A stretch of 64,000 bases of DNA. It comes from JASJBU01 sp963797085 (GTDB lineage: Bacteria > Pseudomonadota > Gammaproteobacteria > Chromatiales > Chromatiaceae). Positions 19,962 to 27,826 of the stretch are shown here, piece after piece (positions within the stretch are counted from its first letter, which is position 1; the number at the start of each line of letters is the position of its first letter). A model generated the notes under the pieces. It saw only the letters and a list, made by a program, of their open reading frames with translations, did not search any database and was not told where the DNA came from. A program made the translations under genes and the position numbers. The stretch covers positions 310,001 to 374,000 of the forward strand of contig CAWCOA010000004.1 in the NCBI GenBank assembly GCA_963797085.1. The letters are read 5' to 3'.

Positions 19962-20405
19962 TCATGGCGCATTAGTAAAACGCCTCATAAAACCTAGTTC
20001 ACCAAGAACTGATGTAAATGACCATTGCTCATAGAATTTGTACATTTTCGGCAGACAGTTGAGGTCAAAATGCTCCACATCAGTTAACTCAGGATGATTA
20101 ATTATGGAATCCATTAACAACTTTCCAACTTTGTTGCCGCGCCATTTAGGGTGAACTATGAGATCAAAAATGATGGCTTTATATACGAAATCTGTTAAAA
20201 CCCGAATAAAGCCAACCAAATCGCATTCTTCGTTTTCTACTCCCAAAACAATACTGGAATTTGACAGCATTTTATCCACATCCCGTAGTTTTCTCTTATT
20301 GCACCAGAATTCATTGCGATAGAGCTCTACGAGCTGATCAACCTGCTTATCTGTCAAGTTTGTAACTACAGAGAGTTTCAATTGCCTATTCATTTGTTTT
20401 TTCAA
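19962..20405 (-). CDS. GNAT-family N-acetyltransferase
   Basis: A 147-residue acetyltransferase (143 if it starts at the internal Met at 20393). The acetyl-CoA binding region is seen as LIVHPKWRGNKVGKLLMDS (motif A, with the R/Q-x-x-G-x-G/A pattern as RGNKVG), preceded by strands with VLGVENEECDLVGFIRV. The C-terminal YEQWSFTSV is the typical last strand region. The substrate cannot be inferred. It belongs to the minus-strand cassette-like array and is flanked on both sides by the junction repeat. Confidence 0.8.
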   Translation of the reverse strand: MKKQMNRQLKLSVVTNLTDKQVDQLVELYRNEFWCNKRKLRDVDKMLSNSSIVLGVENEECDLVGFIRVLTDFVYKAIIFDLIVHPKWRGNKVGKLLMDSIINHPELTDVEHFDLNCLPKMYKFYEQWSFTSVLGELGFMRRFTNAP

Positions 20406-20420
20406 GGGGCCATTATCAGC

Positions 20421-20446
20421 AGATAAACGACCTCACGTCTTATTAT
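20421..20446. repeat. Junction repeat copy B
   Basis: AGATAAACGACC followed by TCACGTCTTATTAT, between the GNAT gene and the 114-residue unknown gene. It lacks two bases relative to copies A and C in the centre (CGACC for CGAGACC). Confidence 0.55.
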
Positions 20447-20465
20447 ACATTTTTAAATTATTAGT

Positions 20466-20810
20466 CTACAGGTCAAGTAACAAGCCCACTGCTCTAATTT
20501 CTTTTTCATTAGCTGAGAGATAAAGATGCCAAAAAACATCATCTTCACCCAGCTCATATTTCACTCTCCAGAGCACAAGATCTTCTTTGATCTTACTGAA
20601 ATATGCTAGATATTCGATTGATAAAACTTTACCTAATGCCTTTACGGCAGATGCAGCCCCATTGAATTCCTCTTGAGGGAACTTACCCTTCATACCTGGG
20701 ACAAGTTCAACTAGCTTATCGTAATCCAAATTTGAATGAGTTTCGATTATCCCTTCAATTATTGGTCTTCCGATAAATTCTGCATTTTCGTTATTTATTC
20801 TATTCTTCAT
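20466..20810 (-). CDS. Hypothetical protein, 114 residues
   Basis: Not recognised. A soluble, slightly acidic protein without signal peptide or membrane helix. Features: IIEGIIETHSNLDYDKLVEL near the N-terminus, GKFPQEEFNGAASAVKALGK in the middle and VLWRVKYELGEDDVFWHLYL near the C-terminus. Codon and base composition match the neighbouring AT-rich cassette genes, and it has its own junction repeats. Typical of the unknown small proteins carried by integron-type cassettes. Confidence 0.6.
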   Translation of the reverse strand: MKNRINNENAEFIGRPIIEGIIETHSNLDYDKLVELVPGMKGKFPQEEFNGAASAVKALGKVLSIEYLAYFSKIKEDLVLWRVKYELGEDDVFWHLYLSANEKEIRAVGLLLDL

Positions 20811-20850
20811 TCTCTCTACTCCCTGAGCTTCTTGCTTTATTTAACAGTTG

Positions 20851-20873
20851 CATAAACGAGACCTTACGTTATC
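20851..20873. repeat. Junction repeat copy C
   Basis: CATAAACGAGACC followed by TTACGTTATC, between the 114-residue unknown gene and pcp, overlapping the pcp stop codon (TAA at 20869-20871). On the minus strand it is followed by CTGTTAAAT, which fits a GTTRRRY integron core. Confidence 0.6.
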
Positions 20874-21501
20874 TATTATGAGTCATTATTTCATGTTCCT
20901 TGACAGCATGGTTTATGATAATCGAGAGCGCTTTTCTCGACATATTCAAAGGCATGTATGGAGAGTCGCGATGCTCCTTCATGACTTGTTCTGGCAATAG
21001 CGGCACATGAACGAATCCTGACTCGTAAGTGTGACCATTCATTTCAGAGAAATGTCGGCTTGAGTACAGGATGTGATTACAAAGATGCTGTCCACAATAG
21101 AACGAATAGCAAGCGGGAATACCTCCTTCTTCCAGAGCAGGCCTTAGAGTGTCCGTACCCGGCAGGGTAGACCAGTATGCGACGGGCCTGTCGGGATCAA
21201 TGATTTCCCGCATGAACGAATTGGTTGCGATCTTCTCTATTGTGATCTTGTTGTAGGGCGGCGCTTGGCCCGTATGGATGCACAGGCTTGGTTGATACCG
21301 ATTCAACAACTCACTCAACTGCGCTTCAAGGGTTAGATGCTCGGTATCTCTAGATGTGTCATCACAACTAATTACTTCAAAGGCTAGCTTGTCTTGTAAG
21401 GGCAAAAGCTCCTTTGTCAGTTCATTTGTGAACGATTGCACCAACACTCCGGAGGCATTGGTGGATTCCTGGTATGGACCAAATCCGGTCACGAGGATCA
21501 T
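20869..21501 (-). CDS. Pyroglutamyl-peptidase I-like cysteine peptidase (C15 family)
   Basis: A 210-residue peptidase that removes N-terminal pyroglutamate. It starts MILVTGFGPYQESTNASG, matching the family's LVTGFEPF start. The catalytic Glu lies in the segment IHTGQAPPYNKITIEKIA, and the catalytic Cys is in YSFYCGQHLCNHILYSSRH, where family members have YLCN (either Cys of FYCGQHLCN could be the nucleophile; CNH fits best). The His is in the region ESGFVHVPLLPEQ. The fold and motif order support family C15, though several positions are divergent. It is part of the cassette-like array. Confidence 0.8.
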   Translation of the reverse strand: MILVTGFGPYQESTNASGVLVQSFTNELTKELLPLQDKLAFEVISCDDTSRDTEHLTLEAQLSELLNRYQPSLCIHTGQAPPYNKITIEKIATNSFMREIIDPDRPVAYWSTLPGTDTLRPALEEGGIPACYSFYCGQHLCNHILYSSRHFSEMNGHTYESGFVHVPLLPEQVMKEHRDSPYMPLNMSRKALSIIINHAVKEHEIMTHNR

Positions 21502-21658
21502 GAGGTTACTATCCTTGATGGGTACAACATTTAGTCATGAGCGATGTACATCAACGGCGGAGCCATATGAATAACTGCTGTATGGCGCTATGGAGATTCT
21601 CCACGCAAGACCGTTCCGGTATTAGCCGAACGATAACGAGGCGTGTAAAACTGCCTGA

Positions 21659-22231
21659 CTATGTTGTTTGCTCACTGTATGTGTAGACTCCATATTCCCA
21701 GTACTCCCTTGCAGCCTTTTGTGGCCCTGACCATCCCATGCGTAGTAACTGCTTATGTATAAACCATATAATAGTGCCATGGCCAATAAACAGTATTGAT
21801 TCATTTTCTTTAGATAATTCCGCCAGTTGACTAGCACACATTTCCGCTCGGTTCTTTATGGCTTTGTAAGACTCGGCATTAGATGAGTACCCCGCCAACT
21901 GGAGTATACGGAACAATATTGACCATGACATTTTTGATAATTTCGGAAATTTCCAGTTAGCATATGGCATTTCGCATTCACGGAACAGATGGCTGACCAT
22001 ATCGAGAACATCAATATTCAATGCTTCCGCAGACTTGATTGAACGAGGCAATGTGCTACACACAGTAAAGGAGCATAATTCTGCTCTTTCATATGCCTCT
22101 TTTGTAGGCGTGAATATTTTATCAATTCCAGCCTGATCATATTCCATGACCCACTTACCAAAATCAGAGGCACTTACCTTACCTGAAGTATCTATATCTG
22201 GCTTTCCATGTCTTAAGAGTACAATTTCCAC
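21659..22231 (-). CDS. Histidine phosphatase (phosphoglycerate-mutase-like) family protein
   Basis: A 190-residue protein with the phospho-histidine motif MEIVLLRHGKPD (RHG at residues 7-9), the second arginine in CSTLPRSIKSAEAL and the catalytic histidine in ILFIGHGTIIWFIH. These give the complete catalytic set of the histidine phosphatase superfamily. The substrate is unknown. An attC-like element lies immediately upstream, separating it from the DUF6624 gene, so each sits in its own cassette-sized unit. Confidence 0.85.
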   Translation of the reverse strand: MEIVLLRHGKPDIDTSGKVSASDFGKWVMEYDQAGIDKIFTPTKEAYERAELCSFTVCSTLPRSIKSAEALNIDVLDMVSHLFRECEMPYANWKFPKLSKMSWSILFRILQLAGYSSNAESYKAIKNRAEMCASQLAELSKENESILFIGHGTIIWFIHKQLLRMGWSGPQKAAREYWEYGVYTYSEQTT

Positions 22232-22247
22232 TCAGGCTCCTTTGAAA

Positions 22248-22311
22248 ACATAACGTTTAAGCCCATCCGCAGCCTGCGAAGCAGGCTGTCAAATGGGGCA
22301 CTTGGTTAGCG
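22248..22311. repeat. attC-like integron recombination site
   Basis: Lies between the DUF6624 stop codon and the histidine phosphatase start. Outer boxes are ACATAAC (22248-22254) and GTTAGCG (22305-22311), close to RYYYAAC and GTTRRRY. Inside, GTTTAAGCCCAT pairs imperfectly with ATGGGGCACTTG, and the centre is a perfect hairpin CAGCCTGC-GAA-GCAGGCTG. Size (64 bases), symmetry and position after a small gene fit an integron attC. Neither core box matches consensus perfectly. Confidence 0.55.
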
Positions 22312-22881
22312 GCTTTCCGATTGATACCTATTAGCCTTGTTTTGCTGGATCCGATCATAATCTTCTTGAAGAAATTGGGTGCGTTCAGCCAAAGGTTCAA
22401 GTCCCACTTCTCTCCGGAGGCGATCAACATTGACTGGGTCTTCGATTGTCAAAGGGTATAATTTGCCGTGTTCGTCAACCTCGTGCTGTGAACCGTATAT
22501 CTGAGGTTTTCCCTGGCGGATCAATACTCGGTCGTGAAGCATGGCGAGGTAAACGCCTTTCGCTTCTCTAACCTCAACTGCATCTGAGAGTAAAGCCATA
22601 CATTGCTCTTGAAACTCCGGCTCCAATACAGCATGCTGAACAAGAAACCATGCGGCGTGCACCCCTTCTTTACCAACAAGGCTGATACCGGGCCACCCGT
22701 ATTCTGAAACAACTTCTTTGATGCGTCGGTTGTTCTCTTCGTGAACTTCACGCATTAGCGAATGATATTCGTTTGTTGCAAGCTCACCGCTATCTGCCAG
22801 CCGCTGCCGCATTTCCTGATCTTTCTCAGCCATCGCGATCAGTTCCTTCCGCAATGCATCATTCATAGCTTTCTTAGCCAC
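22306..22881 (-). CDS. DUF6624-like protein, 191 residues
   Basis: Begins with GTG at 22881. The conserved family-like region reads VVSEYGWPGISLVGKEG followed by HAAWFLVQHA, then a helical segment and QIYGSQHEVDEHGKLYPL. This pattern (GWPG, G..AAWL.VQHA, QIYGTQ) is that of DUF6624, for which I know no function. The N-terminal 60 residues form a charged helix. The stop codon overlaps the right core box of the attC-like site. It is the promoter-proximal gene of the array after the integrase remnant. Confidence 0.65.
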   Translation of the reverse strand: MAKKAMNDALRKELIAMAEKDQEMRQRLADSGELATNEYHSLMREVHEENNRRIKEVVSEYGWPGISLVGKEGVHAAWFLVQHAVLEPEFQEQCMALLSDAVEVREAKGVYLAMLHDRVLIRQGKPQIYGSQHEVDEHGKLYPLTIEDPVNVDRLRREVGLEPLAERTQFLQEDYDRIQQNKANRYQSESR

Positions 22882-22931
22882 TTATTGTTTAGATATTAAG
22901 GATTTTATCATTATTAATTCAATAAATTCTG

Positions 22932-22949
22932 CATGATATAAATATCATG
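22932..22949. promoter_or_regulatory. AT-rich palindrome upstream of the cassette-like array
   Basis: CATGATAT-AA-ATATCATG is a perfect 18-base palindrome 50 bases upstream of the DUF6624 start. It could be an operator or part of a promoter. The rest of 22882-23224 shows no gene; a partial relative of the junction repeat (AAATAAACGTGACCTTTGG) lies at about 22966-22984. Confidence 0.4.
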
Positions 22950-23224
22950 TCCTGTTCGTCAGGAAAAATAAACGTGACCTTTGGACCGTGCTTAATGTTG
23001 AAAAACGAGACTCATGGAAACACCGAAGGGGTTCCTGGCTTCAACTAAGGGAGACTGTTGTGAATCACTCAGGGCAGTTTTGATTCAAACCCACCTATCC
23101 TGCCTTCTTACAAACTGCCATAATATTTGGGAGACAATGGCAAGCGGGCTCGCATACGAACCATGATTTGTCATCCATTCGTATTATTTTGTGCATGTTA
23201 AATTTCTTATGCGCCTAATCCCTG

Positions 23225-24272
23225 CTAAGGATGCTTATTTCGTACCGTATCTAACCTAGCCACAAGGTCCTCAGCACGCAGATGGGTGTACCGTTTCAAC
23301 ATTTGCATTGATTTATGCCCGCTAATAGCAGCGACTTCCTGATCTGATAATCCTCGCTCTACCAAGTTTGAAATAGCCTCATAGCGCAGGTCATGAAATT
23401 TCAGATTGATGATATTGGCTCTCTCTAATGCCATCGCCCAGACCCTGTTAGTTATGTAAGGTCTTCGTCTGCCATCACGACCCGGCTCACCGAAAAAAAT
23501 CAATTCAGTATCGGGAGGTTGAAGCGGATTAGCCAAGGCTTCACGAAACACTCTGACTGCACGTTTGGATAGAGGCATGTTACGAGCACTATCGTTTTTT
23601 TCTCATTCAGTCGGACGATACGGCGTCCCAAATCTACTTGGTTTCTGGTCAGTGAAAGGATTTCACCTCGCCGCATTCCAGTGTAAAGGGCTATTCGAAC
23701 AACCCAAGCCAGCATCGGGTTACTGTGTGCATCACATGCCTTCAGCATCCTTCGCGTTTCACTCCATGAAAGCCTACGATTTCGTCCTGGTCCGGCTGCT
23801 GGCCGGCGTATGCTGGCAACCGGATTATAGACCAGCCCTAATCCCCATTCTTTGATCGCAATCGTGTAGAGATGCCCAAGCATGGCGAGTTCCAATCGAA
23901 CAGTCGATGGACTTTTGCCATCTTTAAGTCTTCTATCCCGGTACTTGGACACTATTTTGGTTGAAAGGGATGTCATTGAGTAGCTGCCAAGGTCCTTCTT
24001 CAACTGCTTGGCACGCATCTGCTCAGCTTTTTGTGTTGAGAGCCGCTTATGGGTGTAACCTCGGCCAGATATCGGTCCAGGGCAGCATCGATGATCATCG
24101 ATTCCGTGGGAGAGCGTTGAATATGGACACCCCGTATCATCTCGTCTTCGGTCTAACGCGCCCAGTCTTCGGCATCGCGCCTTGTTCGGAATGATTTTGA
24201 AGCGGTTGGCCAGCCTTTGCGGCGTATGACTGCCTTCCAGGCTTTGGAGGGAGCTCTGACGATTGTTGCCAT
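23225..24272 (-). pseudogene. Rci-like tyrosine recombinase / island integrase, interrupted
   Basis: About 345 residues when read across frames. It starts MATIVRAPSKAWKAVIRRKG. The core-binding region contains SPSTVRLELAMLGHLYTIAI and GRNRRLSWSE, close to the shufflon recombinase Rci. Catalytic residues are Arg in TGMRRGEIL, the HxxR motif in FHDLRYEAI, and GHKSMQMLKRYTHL with the tyrosine nucleophile. It has an in-frame TAG near 24150 (WAR-stop-TEDE) and two frame shifts near 24050 and 23590. The nonsense codon plus two shifts argue for a genuine pseudogene. It lies 90 bases from the 3' end of tRNA-Lys, the usual place for an island integrase. It lacks features expected of an integron IntI. 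Confidence 0.8.
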
Positions 24273-24362
24273 AAGTACACCGGCTTTCGCTGTCTCAGTG
24301 TACCTATATTGTACCTGCGCAATAAAAAGGAGCTAGCGAAAACGCTAACTCCTTGATTTTAC

Positions 24363-24438
24363 TGGTGGGCCATGAAGGATTCGAACCTTCGACCAATGGA
24401 TTAAGAGTCCACTGCTCTACCAGCTGAGCTAATGGCCC
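24363..24438 (-). tRNA. tRNA-Lys (CTT)
   Basis: 76 bases with encoded CCA. Anticodon loop CTCTTAA, acceptor GGGCCAT/ATGGCCC, T-loop TTCGAAT. It is the last gene of the tRNA cluster and faces the integrase remnant with its 3' end, so it is the probable attachment site of the island. Confidence 0.95.
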
Positions 24439-24445
24439 GTTTAAA

Positions 24446-24522
24446 TGGGGTGGACGATGGGTCTCGAACCCACGACCGCCGGAATCACAATCCGGAGCTC
24501 TACCAACTGAGCTACGCCCACC
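24446..24522 (-). tRNA. tRNA-His (GTG)
   Basis: 77 bases including CCA. Anticodon loop TTGTGAT, acceptor starting with the extra G typical of tRNA-His (GGTGGGC). Seven bases separate it from tRNA-Lys downstream. Confidence 0.95.
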
Positions 24523-24570
24523 ATAAAAACGATACGATCCATCTTCCCTGACGGAACTCTCTGCCAGATC

Positions 24571-24647
24571 TGGCACGCCCGGCAGGATTCGAACCTGCTA
24601 CCCTCGGCTTAGAAGGCCGATGCTCTATCCAAATGAGCTACGGGCGC
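24571..24647 (-). tRNA. tRNA-Arg (TCT)
   Basis: 77 bases including CCA. Anticodon loop CTTCTAA, acceptor GCGCCCG, T-loop TTCGAAT. It is the intact relative of the four degenerate units that precede it in the transcript. Confidence 0.95.
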
Positions 24648-24658
24648 AGAACTATTTT

Positions 24659-24728
24659 CCCCTCAGGATCTCTCCTGACTTCCAACCCTCAGCGTAAGGC
24701 CGACGCTCTATCCAATTGAGCTAGGGGC
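24659..24728 (-). repeat. Degenerate tRNA-Arg-like unit 1
   Basis: The D arm (AGCTCAATTGGATAGAGC) is intact. The anticodon stem TCGGC/GCTGA has only a five-base loop (CTTAC), and the T arm is a TCAGG/CCTGA hairpin without a TTCGA loop. The acceptor can still pair (CCCCT/AGGGG). Not a functional tRNA by sequence. Confidence 0.75.
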
Positions 24729-24740
24729 CAGAACTATTTT

Positions 24741-24812
24741 CCCATCAGGATCTCTCCTGACTTCCAACCTTCAGCGTAAGGCCGATGCTCTATCCAAATG
24801 AGCTAGGGGCGC
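24741..24812 (-). repeat. Degenerate tRNA-Arg-like unit 2
   Basis: Nearly the same as unit 1, with the D arm (AGCTCATTTGGATAGAGC) and ATCGGCCTTACGC as in tRNA-Arg but a shortened anticodon loop. The spacer CAGAACTATTTT separates it from unit 1. Confidence 0.75.
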
Positions 24813-24820
24813 AGAACTTT

Positions 24821-24897
24821 TCTCCTAGGATTCCCTCCTGCATTCCTAGCGACCTGCAGCTAAAGGCCGATGCTCTATCCAAATGAGCTAGGGGCGC
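24821..24897 (-). repeat. Degenerate tRNA-Arg-like unit 3, most diverged
   Basis: The D-arm half equals that of tRNA-Arg (AGCTCATTTGGATAGAGC, CATCGGCC), but the 3' half is different (TTTAGCTGCAGGTCG, then a TAGGA/TCCTA-like hairpin). No T loop. Confidence 0.7.
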
Positions 24898-24907
24898 AGA
24901 ACTATTT

Positions 24908-24978
24908 CCCCTCAGGATCTCTCCTGACTTCCAACCCTCAGCGTAAGGCCGACGCTCTATCCAATTGAGCTAGGGCGC
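24908..24978 (-). repeat. Degenerate tRNA-Arg-like unit 4
   Basis: Almost identical to unit 1 over its full length, including the TCAGG/CCTGA hairpin and GCGTCGGCCTTACGC. First unit after tRNA-Pro in the transcript. Confidence 0.75.
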
Positions 24979-24986
24979 AGTTAAAC

Positions 24987-25063
24987 TGGTCGGGGTAGAG
25001 AGATTCGAACTCCCGACATCCTGCTCCCAAAGCAGGCGCGCTACCAGACTGCGCTATACCCCG
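24987..25063 (-). tRNA. tRNA-Pro (TGG)
   Basis: 77 bases including CCA. Anticodon loop TTTGGGA, acceptor CGGGGTA. First tRNA of the cluster, divergent from folD; their promoters share about 165 bases. Confidence 0.95.
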
Positions 25064-25227
25064 ATAAACCGAGCAAATAAAAAACCAGATCACCCGATTG
25101 TGTGAAGAGCGGAATCATACTGACGAAGGCCATCAAGGTCAATGGTCCGGATCGATCAATCCCTGACAGGTCATACGCTTTCAAGGTATGATTCACGACC
25201 CATTCAGAGCTGCAGGAAAGCACACCG

Positions 25228-26087
25228 ATGAGCGCACAGATCCTTGATGGCAAGGCCATTGCCGCTGAACTCAAACAAGACATCAAGAGCCGGGTCGACG
25301 CCCGCACAGCTGACGGCCTTCGTCAGCCAGGACTGGCCGTGGTGCTGGTGGGCGATAATCCCGCATCACAGGTCTATGTGCGCAACAAACGCCGTTCATG
25401 TGAAGAGGTGGGGTTTTATTCCGAGATGCATGACCTCCCCGAGCACGACGACTCAGGATGAACTGCTGGCCCTGGTCGATAAACTCAATACCGATGATAA
25501 GATCGACGGCATTCTCGTGCAGCTGCCCCTGCCCAAGCAGATTGACGAGGAGGCGGTGATCGAACGCATCCTGCCGACCAAGGACGTGGACGGGTTCCAC
25601 CCCTACAATGTGGGACGTCTGTCCCTGCGCATGCCGGTCCTGCGCCCCTGCACGCCCAAGGGCATCATGACCATGCTGGAACGCACCGGCCAGAAGCTGG
25701 AGGGACTGGACGCGGTAATCATCGGCCAGTCGAATATTGTCGGCCGCCCAATGGCGCTGGAACTGCTGGCGGCCCGCTGCACCATCACGGTCTGCCACAG
25801 CCGCACCAAAGACCTGGCGGAGAAGGCCCGCAACGCGGATGTCCTGGTGGCCGGCATCGGTCGCGCCGAATACGTCCCCGGCGATTGGATCAAGGAGGGT
25901 GCTATCGTGATCGACGTGGGCATGAACCGAAACGCTGAGGGCAAGTTGGTGGGGGACGTGAATTTCAGCCAGCGCCAAGCAGCGGGCGTCCTGGATCACT
26001 CCCGTACCCGGCGGAGTCGGGCCAATGACCATCGCCACCCTGCTGGAAAACACCCTTCAGGCCGCCGAGTTGCATAACGCCGAATAA
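25228..26087 (+). CDS. folD: Methylenetetrahydrofolate dehydrogenase/cyclohydrolase FolD; two frameshifts
   Basis: Bifunctional enzyme of one-carbon metabolism, converting methylene-THF to formyl-THF with NADP. About 286 residues. N-terminal LDGKAIAAELKQDI, the substrate segment PASQVYVRNK with catalytic Lys, VQLPLPKQ, DVDGFHPYNVG, the nucleotide-binding VIIGQSNIVGRPMA, and the C-terminal TPVPGGVGPMTIATL. The frame shifts near 25435-25450 and near 25960-25975, yet all motifs are present and colinear. Because this gene should be essential, base-calling errors are more likely than inactivation. Start ATG follows AGGAAAG at good spacing. Confidence 0.93.
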
Positions 26088-26146
26088 GATAGCTGACGTC
26101 TTGCAACTCTCTGGCAGCGGAAAGACCTCGTTGCCAGTCCGAGAAG

Positions 26147-27535
26147 CTAAGAACGCCTCCAGGTCGTGCCGTTTGCACCATCTTCAAGGATGATACCTGC
26201 CGCCTGCAGTTCGTCCCGAATGCGGTCAGCCTCGGCCCATTGCTTTGCCGTCCGGGCGTCGATGCGCGCCTGTATCATCGTATCGATATCGGTATCACTC
26301 AAACCTGCCTCTGCGGCCAGATTACCACCCCGCAGATAGTGCTCAGGATCATCCTGCAAAATACCCAGAATACCCCCAAGCCGTCTCAGCTCGGCGCCCA
26401 AACCAGCAGCGGCCTGCAGATCCGGGTCACGCAGGCGGTTGATCTCCCGCACCAGCTCAAACAGCACCGCCAATGCCTCGGGGGTGTTGAAATCATCCTG
26501 CATGGAGGTATGAAAACGCTCAGCGAAGTCATTGCCCCCCGCCGGCTCAGCCTCAGGCAACCCACGCAAGGCGGTATAGAAACGGGTCAGCGCGGCGCGG
26601 GCGTTGTCGAGATGCTCACTGTCGTAATTGAGCGGGCTCCGGTACTGACTGGTAAGGATGAAATAACGCACCTCTTCTGCTTGATAGCTATCGAGAATTT
26701 CCCGTACAGTGAAGAAATTACCCAATGACTTGGACATCTTCTCGTCATTGATGCGCACGAAACCGTTGTGCATCCAGTATTTGACAAAGGGATGGCCGGT
26801 AGCGCCTTCGGACTGGGCGATCTCGTTCTCGTGATGCGGGAAGGTCAGGTCCGCGCCACCCCCATGGATATCGAAGGTATCTCCCAGGGCCGTGGTGGAC
26901 ATGGCAGAGCATTCGATATGCCAGCCCGGACGCCCCTTGCCCCAAGGCGAGTCCCAGGCCGGCTCGCCCGGCTTGGCGGTCTTCCACAAAGCAAAGTCGA
27001 GGGGATCGCGCTTGACGTCCCCCAGCTCTACCCGCGCCCCGGATTCCAGATCGTCGATGGACTTACCCGAAAGCTTGCCATACTCCGGGAAGCTGCGCAC
27101 ATCGTAGTAGACATCGCCATTATCCACCGCATAGGCGTGGCCATTGGCAATCAGCCTTTCGATCATCGAGAGGATCTCGTCCATGTGGCTGGTGGCCTTG
27201 GGCTCCTCGCTGGGCGCCTGCACCCCCAGAGCCTCAGAGTCGTCATGCATGGCCTGGATGAAACGCTCCGTCAACGCCATGAAGGGTTCGCCGTTCTCAT
27301 TGGCCCGAGCGATGATCTTGTCATCGATATCGGTGATATTGCGAATATAGGTCACGTCATAGCCCATGGCCTGCAGATAGCGGTAGACCACATCGAATAC
27401 CACCATCACCCGCGCATGCCCCAGATGGCACAGATCATAGACCGTCATACCACAGACATACATGCTTACCTTGCCCTCAACCAGGGGCTGAAAGGTCTCT
27501 TTTTGATTGGTGAGGTCGTTATAGATCTTAAGCAT
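26147..27535 (-). CDS. cysS: Cysteinyl-tRNA synthetase
   Basis: Complete class I synthetase, 462 residues, charging tRNA-Cys. The HIGH motif is HLGHA (about residue 37) and the KMSKS motif is EKMSKSLGN (about 267). Zinc ligands include the Cys of YVCGMTVYDLCH and CSA/H residues of WHIECSAM and HHENEIAQSEG. The C-terminal helical anticodon-recognition domain (about 320-462) is intact. It converges with folD across 60 bases. Length and motifs are standard and there are no interruptions, unlike neighbouring folD. Confidence 0.97.
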   Translation of the reverse strand: MLKIYNDLTNQKETFQPLVEGKVSMYVCGMTVYDLCHLGHARVMVVFDVVYRYLQAMGYDVTYIRNITDIDDKIIARANENGEPFMALTERFIQAMHDDSEALGVQAPSEEPKATSHMDEILSMIERLIANGHAYAVDNGDVYYDVRSFPEYGKLSGKSIDDLESGARVELGDVKRDPLDFALWKTAKPGEPAWDSPWGKGRPGWHIECSAMSTTALGDTFDIHGGGADLTFPHHENEIAQSEGATGHPFVKYWMHNGFVRINDEKMSKSLGNFFTVREILDSYQAEEVRYFILTSQYRSPLNYDSEHLDNARAALTRFYTALRGLPEAEPAGGNDFAERFHTSMQDDFNTPEALAVLFELVREINRLRDPDLQAAAGLGAELRRLGGILGILQDDPEHYLRGGNLAAEAGLSDTDIDTMIQARIDARTAKQWAEADRIRDELQAAGIILEDGANGTTWRRS

Positions 27536-27826
27536 CTGCAGGGTCAGCCATCATTTATTATGAAATTGCGCGGGATATTAGCGAAAACAAGCCTCCACCA
27601 CAAAGCCCGTCGGCGGTGAGCGATCCAATCAACAACCCAATCATTCTCTCTCCATCCCACCAAGTTGCCTCCGAGTCACTAAATTCCGACCCACCGCTGC
27701 CGCTAGGTTGCAAATGAATCGAATGCCGTTCGAGGTGACTGAGAATGGGTGTGACGAACCACTTGTCTTAGCGCCCCCTTATCTAACGTTGTAATCCATA
27801 TAAGCAGCCAGCCATAGGGTTCCAGA

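Noticed and set aside
23225..24272. Integron integrase IntI for the cassette-like array
   Set aside because: Sequence follows Rci-type recombinases (MLKRYTHLRAEDLV); no IntI-specific insert seen, and no attI-like site recognised.
24304..24576. 90-codon open frame over the tRNA-His and tRNA-Lys genes
   Set aside because: It is the strand of the tRNAs read as protein (text such as GPLAQLVEQW is a known tRNA artefact).
24648..24980. CRISPR-like regular spacing of the tRNA-Arg-like units
   Set aside because: The repeated part is the long tRNA-like unit and the spacer is the short constant part; no unique spacers and no cas genes.
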